Assembly: GCA_023431725.1 (NCBI GenBank)
Contig: JAEYVN010000052.1
Coordinates: 1 to 7,503 of the forward strand
DNA length: 7,503 nucleotides
Reading direction: 5' to 3'
Origin: Pseudomonadota bacterium
GTDB taxonomy: Bacteria; Pseudomonadota; Alphaproteobacteria; Rhizobiales; Xanthobacteraceae
Part shown: piece by piece, positions 1 through 5,393 of the stretch
Position numbering within the stretch: position 1 is the stretch's first letter
How the letters are laid out: the number at the start of each line of letters is the position of its first letter
The notes under the pieces: generated by a model
Told to the model about the DNA's origin: nothing
Databases searched by the model: none
What the model saw: only the letters and a program-made list of their open reading frames with translations
Translations under genes and position numbers: made by a program

Positions 1-200
1 TGAGTGTCGAGGAAACCGCCGATCTGCTCGGGCTGAAGCCGGAGACGGTCAAGACCAGGCTGCATCGAGCGCGGCGGATGGTGCGCGAGCAACTCCACAA
101 GCAGATCGGACCGATCCTGATGGATGCATTTCCGTTTGCAGGCCGCCGCTGCGCGGGCGTCACCGCGGCGGTGATGAAGCGGCTCCGATTGGCCGAATAA
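1..200 (+). CDS. ECF-type RNA polymerase sigma factor, C-terminal end (partial)
   Basis: Open frame 3 from the window edge to TAA at 198-200; the start and region 2 lie outside the window, and 65 residues are visible. The first 30 or so residues form the region 4.2 helix-turn-helix that reads the -35 element: SVEETADLLGL, then KPETVKTRLHRARR, the usual signature of ECF sigma factors. A short tail follows with an FPFAGRRC motif, the cysteine-bearing C-terminal extension common in this subgroup. The role, steering RNA polymerase to a small stress regulon, is known of the family. No anti-sigma factor gene follows within the window; the next genes encode exported proteins on the same strand, which may be targets, but this is inference. 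The subgroup cannot be fixed from this fragment. Confidence 0.85.
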   Translation, partial: SVEETADLLGLKPETVKTRLHRARRMVREQLHKQIGPILMDAFPFAGRRCAGVTAAVMKRLRLAE

Positions 201-205
201 TTTTC

Positions 206-223
206 AGGAACCTTTCGGTTCTT
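206..223 (+). terminator. Short hairpin just after the sigma factor gene, possible weak terminator
   Basis: Six bases after the sigma-factor stop, AGGAACC (206-212) pairs with GGTTCTT (217-223) across a TTTC loop: seven pairs including one G-T wobble. There is no run of T after it, so termination would be weak. The left arm also contains GGAAC, the usual -35 sequence of ECF promoters, so the site could instead be a promoter element for the DUF4142 gene. I found no matching -10 (CGTT or similar) 16-17 bases further on. Confidence 0.35.
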
Positions 224-296
224 CATTCATCCAAAGAGCACGGCCAGTTGAACGAGCCCGGTTCCGCTAACCACGGTCCGGGAAGAGGAGAATGTC

Positions 297-839
297 ATGC
301 TCACAGGATTCAGGACAGGCCCGTGCGTTGGCTACGGCGCGGTGATCGCCGTCATCTTCCTTTGCAACGGTGCAGTCTTCGCGCAGGGCGAAGCCAAGCT
401 CATTGATCCGCAGATCGCGCATGTCGCTTATACCGCGGGCGAGATCGATATCACCGCGGCCAAGCAGGCGATTGCGAAATCAAAGAACAAGGATGTCGTT
501 TCTTTCGCGCAGGACATGGTGCGCGATCATCAGGCGGTGAACAAGCAGGCGCTCGATCTCGTTAAAAAGCTCAACGTCACGCCGCAGGACAACGACACCA
601 GCCGTGCCTTGTCCAAGCAGGCCGCCGCCAAACAGGCTGAACTGGCGAAATTGAGCGGTGCTGCTTACGACAAGGCTTATATCGCCAATGAAGTCGCTTA
701 CCATAAGGCGGTGAACAATGCGCTCGAGACGGCGCTGATTCCGCAGGCAAGCAACGCCGAACTGAAAAATCTTCTGCAGACCGGGCTCAAGATCTTCCAG
801 GGTCATCAGAAGCACGCCGAAAATATTTCGGTCAAATAA
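297..839 (+). CDS. Exported DUF4142 protein
   Basis: This 180-residue protein has a Sec-type signal peptide: hydrophobic stretch about residues 14-28, likely cleavage after VFA at 29. The rest is helical and matches the DUF4142 family, an exported ferritin-like four-helix bundle of unknown function. Family features seen are an AxxAYTAGEIDI-like first helix, the FAQDMVRDHQAVNKQA segment, and an AYIANEVAYHKAVN helix near residues 125-140. The ATG at 297 is preceded by AGGAG at 286-290, six bases away, which decides the start; an ATG at 292 is out of frame. The cupredoxin gene starts 18 bases after the stop, so the two are probably cotranscribed. Genes of this family often appear in stress regulons of soil alphaproteobacteria, but no reaction is known. 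Confidence 0.88.
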   Translation: MLTGFRTGPCVGYGAVIAVIFLCNGAVFAQGEAKLIDPQIAHVAYTAGEIDITAAKQAIAKSKNKDVVSFAQDMVRDHQAVNKQALDLVKKLNVTPQDNDTSRALSKQAAAKQAELAKLSGAAYDKAYIANEVAYHKAVNNALETALIPQASNAELKNLLQTGLKIFQGHQKHAENISVK

Positions 840-857
840 CCCTTGTTGCGAGGCGTC

Positions 858-1175
858 ATGTCACGAGGATGCTATGCAGCCGCCATGTTGCTGATCCTGT
901 CGGTTGCGCATGTCGGTACGGCGCATGCGGACACGATCAAGGTCACGATCGAAGGTCTGGTCTTCTCACCGGCGCAGATCAGCGCGAAAGTCGGTGACAC
1001 CATCCAGTGGATCAACAACGACATCGTGGCGCATACCGCAACCAAGCGGGGCGGCTGGGACGTGATGATCAAGCCCAAGGCTGCGGCGACGCTTGTGCTG
1101 AAGGATGCCGGCGACGTCGAGTATTATTGTCGCTTCCATCCGACCATGACAGGTCGGCTATCGGTTGCTCCCTGA
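858..1175 (+). CDS. Periplasmic cupredoxin-like copper protein
   Basis: A 105-residue exported single-domain cupredoxin (plastocyanin/amicyanin-like fold). The signal peptide covers about residues 1-24 and ends AHA before DTIKV. The four type-1 copper ligands are all visible: His59 in VAHTATK, then Cys91, His94 and Met97 in YYCRFHPTM, so the site should be functional. Such proteins carry single electrons or hold copper in the periplasm; the partner here is unknown. I chose ATG 858, with GAGG at 850-853, over an in-frame TTG at 843. The TTG lies three bases after the DUF4142 stop, has no ribosome binding site, and would only add five residues before the signal peptide. Its position after DUF4142 and an ECF sigma factor suggests a stress or copper response, but this is inference. 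Confidence 0.9.
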   Translation: MSRGCYAAAMLLILSVAHVGTAHADTIKVTIEGLVFSPAQISAKVGDTIQWINNDIVAHTATKRGGWDVMIKPKAAATLVLKDAGDVEYYCRFHPTMTGRLSVAP

Positions 1176-1230
1176 TATCAGGAGCAAGTCCGACGCAAGA
1201 CCTGTTGGCGAAGTTGAGGGCATGATAAGG

Positions 1231-1262
1231 GCGGGGGAGGGACGACCAAGTGCCTCCCCCGC
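1231..1262 (+). terminator. Perfect 10-bp GC-rich hairpin after the cupredoxin gene
   Basis: GCGGGGGAGG (1231-1240) is the exact reverse complement of CCTCCCCCGC (1253-1262), with a 12-base loop. It lies 56 bases after the cupredoxin stop in the convergent gap. No T tract follows on either strand, so it is not a classical intrinsic terminator. It could protect the 3' end of the message or aid Rho-dependent termination. Confidence 0.5.
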
Positions 1263-1350
1263 GACATCGTCCTCAATGGCGCAACATCAAAGACCGATGC
1301 CGAACATCGATGGCGCCCTTCAAGGAAACGGGCCTCAGCGCGCCAGCAAT

Positions 1351-1382
1351 AAAAAAAGGCATGAGGTGGATGCCTCATGCCT
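1351..1382 (-). terminator. Rho-independent terminator of glnII
   Basis: Read on the minus strand, a 9-bp stem formed by + strand GGCATGAGG (1358-1366) and CCTCATGCC (1373-1381), with a six-base loop, is followed directly by seven T residues (the A run at 1351-1357). It starts about 13 bases after the glnII stop codon. All elements of an intrinsic terminator are present. Confidence 0.9.
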
Positions 1383-1394
1383 GTTGTTGGAAGC

Positions 1395-2429
1395 TTAGGC
1401 CGCAGCCTTGGCGGAAGTCGGCACTTCCGAGATCGTCTTCAGGATCTGGGAAGCGATCTGGTAGGGGTCACCCTGCGAATTCGGGCGACGATCTTCCAGA
1501 TAGCCCTTGTAGCCGTTGTTGACGAAGGAGTGCGGCACGCGGATCGACGCGCCGCGATCGGCAACGCCGTAGGAGAACTTGTTCCACGGCGCCGTTTCGT
1601 GCTTGCCGGTCAGACGCATGTGGTTGTCCGGACCGTAGACGGCGATGTGGTCTTCGAGGTTCTTTTCGAACTGCTTCATCAGCGCTTCGAAATAGTCCTT
1701 GCCGCCGACTTCGCGCATGTACTTGGTCGAGAAGTTCGAGTGCATGCCCGAGCCGTTCCAGTCGGTATCGCCGAGCGGCTTGCAGTGCCATTCGATATCG
1801 ATGCCGTACTTCTCGGTCAGGCGCATCATCAGGTAACGGGCGATCCACATCTGGTCGGCCGCGGTGCGTGAGCCCTTGCCGAAGATCTGGAATTCCCACT
1901 GGCCCTTCGCGACTTCGGCGTTGATGCCTTCGTGGTTGATGCCGGCAGCGAGGCAGAGCTCAAGATGCTCTTCCACGATCTCGCGGGCGATCGAACCGAC
2001 GTTGCTGTAGCCGACGCCGGTATAATAGGGGCCCTGCGGCGCCGGATAACCCGCTTCCGGGAAGCCGAGCGGACGGCCGTTCTCGTAGAAGAAGTATTCC
2101 TGCTCGAAGCCGAACCATGCGTCGGCGTCGTCGAGGACGGTCGCGCGCTTGTTCGACGGATGCGGGGTGACACCATCCGGCATCATCACTTCGCACATGA
2201 CCAGCGCGCCGTTCTTGCGCGCAGCGTCCGGATAAATGGCAACGGGCTTCAACACGCAGTCAGAGCTGTGACCTTCGGCCTGCATGGTCGAGGAACCGTC
2301 AAAGCCCCAGAGCGGCAATTGCTCGAGCGTCGGGAAGCTGTCGAAATCCTTGAGTTGGGTCTTGCCACGCAGATTGGGGACCGGCGTGTAGCCATCGAGC
2401 CAAATGTACTCGAGCTTGTACTTTGTCAT
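1395..2429 (-). CDS. glnII: Glutamine synthetase type II (GSII)
   Basis: A 344-residue eukaryote-type glutamine synthetase, which makes glutamine from glutamate, ammonia and ATP in the cytoplasm. Class markers in order: LWGFDGSSTMQA (40-51), FGFEQEYFFY with metal-binding glutamates (106-115), HEGINAEVAKGQWEFQ (166-181), NGSGMHSNFST (225-235), HMRLTGKHETAPW (270-282), DRGASIRVP (291-299) and EDRRPNSQGDPY (312-323). The shorter GSII architecture and absence of the adenylylation loop mean it should escape the GlnE control that acts on GSI. Start is ATG 2427-2429; the leader has only a poor Shine-Dalgarno (TGAGAAACC). It has its own sigma-54 promoter and terminator, so it appears monocistronic. 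Bradyrhizobia and rhizobia normally also carry a GSI gene elsewhere. The divergent neighbour is a GstI-like small protein. Confidence 0.97.
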   Translation of the reverse strand: MTKYKLEYIWLDGYTPVPNLRGKTQLKDFDSFPTLEQLPLWGFDGSSTMQAEGHSSDCVLKPVAIYPDAARKNGALVMCEVMMPDGVTPHPSNKRATVLDDADAWFGFEQEYFFYENGRPLGFPEAGYPAPQGPYYTGVGYSNVGSIAREIVEEHLELCLAAGINHEGINAEVAKGQWEFQIFGKGSRTAADQMWIARYLMMRLTEKYGIDIEWHCKPLGDTDWNGSGMHSNFSTKYMREVGGKDYFEALMKQFEKNLEDHIAVYGPDNHMRLTGKHETAPWNKFSYGVADRGASIRVPHSFVNNGYKGYLEDRRPNSQGDPYQIASQILKTISEVPTSAKAAA

Positions 2430-2482
2430 TGGTTTCTCATCTCTGATGACGCGAAGTGTAGAAAATCTGATGCGTGCTCAGT

Positions 2483-2508
2483 TGCCGGCTCGCGCCCGGC
2501 CGCCGGCA
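2483..2508 (-). promoter_or_regulatory. Stem-loop at the predicted 5' end of the glnII mRNA
   Basis: TGCCGGC (2483-2489) and GCCGGCA (2502-2508) pair perfectly around a 12-base GC-rich loop. The predicted sigma-54 start site, counted 12 bases from the -12 element, is near 2508, so the transcript would open with this hairpin. The roughly 79-base leader then runs to ATG 2429. It is a candidate stability element or target for translational control; function is inferred. Confidence 0.55.
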
Positions 2509-2518
2509 GGCGTTAGCA

Positions 2519-2534
2519 AGCATTTAACGTGCCA
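2519..2534 (-). promoter_or_regulatory. Sigma-54 (-24/-12) promoter of glnII
   Basis: On the minus strand the site reads TGGCACG-TTAA-ATGCT, against the sigma-54 consensus TGGCACG-N4-TTGCW. Only one position differs. The invariant GG (2533-2532) and GC (2521-2520) have the required ten-base spacing. The expected start is near 2508, 79 bases before the glnII ATG. Control of glnII by RpoN with NtrC is established in rhizobia, and this fits. Confidence 0.88.
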
Positions 2535-2607
2535 GTTTGCAGGGCGCTGCCTTTTTAAGCAGCAGTCACGGATCAAGCCGGTTTTGCACCGTTTTGAAGT
2601 TGCTTTT

Positions 2608-2637
2608 TTGCTAAGCAGGCACGGTGAAGATCATAAT
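2608..2637 (+). promoter_or_regulatory. Candidate sigma-70 promoter for the gstI-like gene
   Basis: TTGCTA (2608-2613) and CATAAT (2632-2637), 18 bases apart, match four and five of six consensus positions. It would give a leader of about 115 bases. A second -10-like hexamer, TATACT at 2694-2699, lies closer to the gene but has no good -35. The choice between them is open. Confidence 0.35.
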
Positions 2638-2759
2638 GTAGGCAAACGCTGATATTTTGTGAGGCAGAAGGATCATTTTGGAAGCGAAGCGCTTATACTC
2701 GTCCGAGGTGCAGACGACTCGGAAATGGGCGTTTGTGCGATCTCAAAAGGATCCGGACG

Positions 2760-2954
2760 ATGACAAGTCTCAATCGCGGGCCCGCAAAGATCTACGCGTT
2801 TCCCGCTCGTGGCCGCTTCGCAATCGGCGGTCAGGCCAACGACCCCCTCAAATCCTCTCTCGCCAACCCGCGCGTCAACTGCGCGTCCAGCGGCAGCGCC
2901 TGGTATCACGACGAAGCCATTCGGGAAGCCGAGCAGACGCCGCGCAAGAACTGA
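2760..2954 (+). CDS. gstI: DUF2735 / GstI-like glutamine synthetase translation inhibitor
   Basis: A 64-residue soluble protein divergent from glnII. Visible family features are the N-terminal SLNRGPAKIYAFPARGR block (residues 3-19), a basic variable centre, and a C-terminal SAWYHDEAIREAE helix, which I recognise as the DUF2735 pattern. In Rhizobium leguminosarum a 63-residue protein, GstI, is encoded divergently upstream of glnII and lowers GSII expression at translation. Same position, orientation and length here make orthology likely; that it is the same family is from memory. Start ATG 2760 has AAGGA at 2747-2751, eight bases away; an in-frame TTG at 2733 lacks such a site and lengthens the protein beyond the family. 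Its stop is 51 bases from the convergent glsA stop, with no clear terminator between. Confidence 0.82.
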   Translation: MTSLNRGPAKIYAFPARGRFAIGGQANDPLKSSLANPRVNCASSGSAWYHDEAIREAEQTPRKN

Positions 2955-3005
2955 CCGCTGCGTTCAGATGCCTGCTGCCCGACCTGTCATGGGCCGGGGC
3001 CTTTC

Positions 3006-3947
3006 TCACGTGCCGAAGATCGACCAGCCCATGCGCCTGGTCAGCAACTCGAGTGCCATCCGCCCGAGATGCGAATTGCCGTTGTCATCCAGTCCCGGTG
3101 ACCACACCGCGATCGAGGCCTTGCCCGGCGCGACGGCAAGAATGCCGCCGCCGACGCCACTCTTTCCCGGCAAGCCGACGCGATAGGCGAATTCTCCCGA
3201 TCCATCGTAATGGCCGCAGGTCAGCATGATCGCATTGATGCGGCGGGCCCGTTCCGGCTGCACGACCGAAAGCCCGGTTGCCGGGTTGCGGCCGAGATGG
3301 GCGAGGAAGCGTCCGGCCGTCGCCAACTGCCGGCATGACATCGCGATTGCGCAGTGATGGAAATAGACGCCCAGCGTGAAATCGACCGGGTTATCGAGCA
3401 CCTGGAACGACTTCATGTAATTGGCGAGGGCCACATTGCGGAAGCCGGTGCGTTCCTCCGACGCCGCCACCGCTTCATCAATGTAAATCGAGGAGTCGTC
3501 GGAAACGAATTGCATGAAGCGCAGGATGTCGCCGAGCGCCTCTCGCGGGCGGTGCCCCGACAGAATCGCGTCGGTGACGGCAATCGCCCCGGCATTGATG
3601 AAGGGATTACGCGGCACGCCTTTTTCGTATTCGAGTTGCACGATGGAGTTGAACGCGCTGCCAGAGGGTTCACGGCCGACCCGCTTCCATAGCCGGTCGC
3701 CGATCCGGCCCAGCGCCAATGTCAGTGTGAAGACCTTCGAGATGCTCTGGATCGAGAATCGCACATCGCTGTCGCCGCCGGCGGCGACATTGCCGTCGTT
3801 ATCGATCACGACGAGGCCGAATTGCTGCGGATCGACGCGCGCAAGTTCGGGAATATAGGTCGCGACATTGCCGCGATCGTGTCGCTGCCGCATGTCGTCC
3901 GCGATTTCGGCAACGACGGTTTGAAGGTCAGGGGCAGGGTGGCGCAT
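3006..3947 (-). CDS. glsA: Glutaminase A (serine-dependent beta-lactamase fold)
   Basis: A 313-residue glutaminase that hydrolyses glutamine to glutamate and ammonia in the cytoplasm. The length is normal for the bacterial GlsA family (about 300-330). Markers: the NVATYIPEL start (27-35), catalytic SxxK as Ser68-Ile-Ser-Lys71 in [20 protein letters not shown] (93-101), NPFINAGAI (114-122), a Tyr/Asn block around 176-188, and GKSGVGGGI (261-269) near the end. ATG 3947 is the most upstream possible start because an in-frame TGA lies three codons before it; no good Shine-Dalgarno lies immediately upstream. A perfect inverted repeat with a GGAGGA sequence lies 10 bases upstream. It faces gstI convergently and is only 577 bases from the glnII start, placing glutamine breakdown beside synthesis. 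Confidence 0.96.
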   Translation of the reverse strand: MRHPAPDLQTVVAEIADDMRQRHDRGNVATYIPELARVDPQQFGLVVIDNDGNVAAGGDSDVRFSIQSISKVFTLTLALGRIGDRLWKRVGREPSGSAFNSIVQLEYEKGVPRNPFINAGAIAVTDAILSGHRPREALGDILRFMQFVSDDSSIYIDEAVAASEERTGFRNVALANYMKSFQVLDNPVDFTLGVYFHHCAIAMSCRQLATAGRFLAHLGRNPATGLSVVQPERARRINAIMLTCGHYDGSGEFAYRVGLPGKSGVGGGILAVAPGKASIAVWSPGLDDNGNSHLGRMALELLTRRMGWSIFGT

Positions 3948-3957
3948 GTCAGGTCAG

Positions 3958-3980
3958 GATATGGATCTGTCCTCCATATC
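3958..3980 (-). promoter_or_regulatory. Perfect inverted repeat in the glsA leader, overlapping a Shine-Dalgarno sequence
   Basis: GATATGGA and TCCATATC, eight bases each and exact, are separated by seven bases. The repeat ends ten bases before the glsA ATG. On the minus strand GGAGGA (3975-3970) lies half in the first arm and half in the loop; it is the only strong Shine-Dalgarno near glsA, but sits 22 bases from the ATG. It could be a repressor operator or an RNA hairpin affecting translation. Confidence 0.55.
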
Positions 3981-4137
3981 GCTCACAATCATGCCGACAA
4001 TGCCAGAGGCATCCGCGCCCTTAATTTGAGCGGTCCAGCAGGCGTTCGGATGCTCAGATGTTGCCGGGGAAGACAGCCCGAGGCCCAAGGTCAAGATCAG
4101 TCGTGCCGTGCAGTAAGCCCTGCAAGGCGGCGAGGCA

Positions 4138-4338
4138 TCACTGGTCTTTGACTGCGCGACCGTCGGTTGCTGCCGATGCGCTGCTGGCGACGGAATTCTG
4201 GCCGCTAAGAGAATTCTGGCCGCTAAGATAGGAGTGGGCCTGATTATAGCCTTCCATGGCGATGCCCAGCCCGATCAGAAAGGCGATAAACGCCATCATC
4301 TTGATCGCGGGATGCGCAGGGCGATCGTATCGTGTCAT
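4138..4338 (-). CDS. Small single-span membrane protein with hexapeptide duplication (hypothetical)
   Basis: I do not recognise this 66-residue protein. A basic N-terminus (MTRYDRPAHP) precedes one hydrophobic span, about residues 12-29 (IKMMAFIAFLIGLGIAM), then a polar Ser/Ala/Asn-rich tail with two consecutive copies of LSGQNS (38-49). Codons are mostly G or C at the third position, as in neighbouring genes, which supports real coding. The ribosome binding site is weak. It lies 190 bases upstream of glsA on the same strand; cotranscription is possible but unsupported. An overlapping plus-strand frame at 4256-4468 is the main competitor and is less convincing. Confidence 0.6.
   Translation of the reverse strand: MTRYDRPAHPAIKMMAFIAFLIGLGIAMEGYNQAHSYLSGQNSLSGQNSVASSASAATDGRAVKDQ
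4193..4228. repeat. Exact 18-bp tandem duplication
   Basis: GAATTCTGGCCGCTAAGA occurs at 4193-4210 and again, without a mismatch, at 4211-4228. The unit is six codons long, so it keeps the frame of the small membrane protein gene and produces the repeated LSGQNS. Perfect identity points to a recent slippage or duplication event. Confidence 0.97.
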
Positions 4339-4768
4339 TCCGTGGGGTCCGTTATTGGGCGCCGTCTATCGAATCACGCATGCACTGGCGGCGGGCATCC
4401 TCGTGTCCAAAAGTTTCGGCTTGGTTAGAAAGATCGGTCGGTGGGTAGATCGTTGCGGTCTCGGTTAATTGCCAGAGAGCAAAACTGTTTCGTGAAGCGA
4501 CAAATATGAGCGCTCGCCTCGTTTGGGCAGAACATCACGGGGCCCATCTACGGCGGATAAGGGAACGGGCCGGGCGCGTTTTGGCTCGCGCCCTCCACGA
4601 GTTGGAAACGCTCCAAATCATTGCGCTTGAACATGAAATTCTTCCGCCCTAACGATCAGACGAACGCCGCAGGAGATCGCCCGGGTTGTCGTCCGGAACC
4701 AGCCGGAGAGGTTCGTCCTTGATGCAGATGCTGTCGCAGGGGTGTCGCGGGTCGTGGAGCCAATACGG
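4339..4768. other. 430-base stretch without a confident gene
   Basis: Between the small membrane protein and the YbaN-like gene I see only weak open frames: a 48-codon plus-strand ORF at 4506-4652 and an open, start-less frame at 4637-4768 continuous with the YbaN-like gene. No strong promoter, hairpin with a T tract, or repeat is evident. Confidence 0.6.
4506..4652 (+). CDS. Possible small ORF, 48 residues (doubtful)
   Basis: ATG 4506 to TAA 4652 encodes a charged, probably helical peptide (MSARLVWAEHHG at the start, RRIRERAGRVLARALHELE in the middle) with no recognised domain. Third-position GC is only moderate and the ribosome binding site is poor. It ends about 117 bases before the YbaN-like start, on the same strand. 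It could be a small protein, a gene remnant or chance. Confidence 0.25.
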   Translation: MSARLVWAEHHGAHLRRIRERAGRVLARALHELETLQIIALEHEILPP

Positions 4769-5212
4769 ATGAAGGTGTCTGCCCGCCTCGGGCCTAACCC
4801 CGCCGTCAGCCTGAAGCGCGGCGCTTTTTTCTGCCTCGGCTGCCTCATGTTGGTGCTCGGAATTATCGGTGCCGTGACACCGCTGCTGCCGACGACGATC
4901 TTCCTCATTCTGGCAGCCTGGTGCTTTGCCCGATCGTCACCGCGGCTGGAACTCTGGCTGCTCGATCATCCGCGGTTCGGAAAAACATTGCGGGACTGGC
5001 AGGCTTACGGCGCGGTCTCTCGGTCATCGAAGGCGATGGCCTGCGCCGGGATGACCGCCGGCTTTGTGATATTTTATATCTCTGCCTGGCCCGCGCCCTG
5101 GCTGGCGCTGCTGGTTGCGGGGATGTTGCTGGCGTGTGCTGGTTATGTGGTGTCGAGGCCCGATCCACGGCCGGTTGAAGAAAGAGCGGACAAGGAACCA
5201 CTGCGTATTTGA
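4769..5212 (+). CDS. YbaN / DUF454 family inner-membrane protein
   Basis: A 147-residue membrane protein. It shows the DUF454 pattern: a first membrane span (about 19-37) leading into TPLLPTTIFLILAAWCFARSSPRLELWLLDHPRFG (37-71, key residues PLLPTT, CFARSSPR, HPRFG), then LRDW (74-77). Two further hydrophobic spans follow at about 89-105 and 110-128 and a charged tail. Its molecular role is unknown; relatives occur near iron or haem genes in some bacteria, but nothing here shows that. I chose ATG 4769, with GGAG at 4756-4759, over an in-frame GTG at 4742. The reading frame stays open back to about 4637 without another start codon, so a longer product cannot be excluded. The stop is 68 bases before the tRNA. 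Confidence 0.85.
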   Translation: MKVSARLGPNPAVSLKRGAFFCLGCLMLVLGIIGAVTPLLPTTIFLILAAWCFARSSPRLELWLLDHPRFGKTLRDWQAYGAVSRSSKAMACAGMTAGFVIFYISAWPAPWLALLVAGMLLACAGYVVSRPDPRPVEERADKEPLRI

Positions 5213-5237
5213 AATGCGCCGCGGTGCCGTATATGTA
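5209..5237 (+). promoter_or_regulatory. Candidate sigma-70 promoter of tRNA-Gln
   Basis: TTGAAA (5209-5214) and TATGTA (5232-5237) are 17 bases apart, giving a start about 35 bases before the mature tRNA. The -35 overlaps the stop codon of the YbaN-like gene. The -10 is a modest match, so confidence is low. Confidence 0.4.
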
Positions 5238-5280
5238 TCGGCGATTCCGACGCATCCGGCCCCGCGCCGCGACGTGTTCT

Positions 5281-5354
5281 TGGGGAATAGTTCAATGGTA
5301 GAACTGCGGACTCTGACTCCGTCAATCTAGGTTCGAATCCTAGTTCCCCAGCCA
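5281..5354 (+). tRNA. tRNA-Gln, anticodon CUG, CCA end encoded
   Basis: A complete cloverleaf: acceptor stem TGGGGAA (5281-5287) with TTCCCCA (5344-5350), D arm GTTC/GAAC (5290-5304), anticodon stem GCGGA/TCCGT (5306-5322, one G-U pair) with loop CTCTGAC. The anticodon CTG (5313-5315) reads glutamine codon CAG. The T arm is CTAGG-TTCGAAT-CCTAG (5327-5343), G5351 is the discriminator base, and CCA (5352-5354) is encoded. CAG is expected to be the main glutamine codon in a GC-rich genome. Confidence 0.97.
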
Positions 5355-5393
5355 ATCCTCAGTAAAATCAATGACTTGATGATGGGTAGCCGC

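Larger units (their letters stand above)
2430..2759. other. glnII-gstI divergent regulatory region
   Basis: This 330-base stretch has no protein gene. It holds the glnII leader with a 5' stem-loop, the glnII sigma-54 promoter, an AT-rich middle (2551-2660), and the gstI leader. A small dyad GCTGC-N8-GCAGC lies at 2546-2563, just upstream of the -24 box. CACCGT (2587-2592) and ACGGTG (2621-2626) form a widely spaced inverted pair, and TGCACC at 2585-2590 resembles one NtrC half-site, about 80 bases upstream of the predicted glnII start. A complete NtrC dyad (TGCACC-N5-GGTGCA) is not present. Confidence 0.8.

Noticed and set aside
207..232. EcfG-type promoter (GGAAC-N16/17-CGTT) upstream of DUF4142
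   Set aside because: The -35 matches, but the bases at the expected -10 distance are CATC or ATCC, not CGTT.
843..860. TTG start for the cupredoxin gene
   Set aside because: No ribosome binding site, only three bases after the previous stop, and five residues longer than the natural signal peptide start at ATG 858.
1377..1871. Long plus-strand ORF opposite glnII
   Set aside because: Antisense shadow of a certain glnII coding region; no recognisable motifs. The same holds for the plus-strand ORF at 1932-2516.
2585..2603. NtrC dyad upstream of glnII
   Set aside because: Only the TGCACC half is clear; the other half (GTTGC) has a mismatch and the spacing is eight bases rather than five.
4256..4468. 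Plus-strand 70-codon ORF
   Set aside because: Its first half is antisense to the small membrane protein gene, it has no ribosome binding site, and it shows no recognised motif.
4652..4850. Minus-strand frame containing CDSICIKDEPLRL opposite the YbaN start
   Set aside because: It looks coding-like near its stop but has no start codon I can find and overlaps the well-supported DUF454 gene; probably a high-GC shadow.
5143..5355. Minus-strand ORF with GFEPRLTESESAVLPLNYSP
   Set aside because: This is the antisense translation of the tRNA-Gln gene, a well-known false protein in databases.
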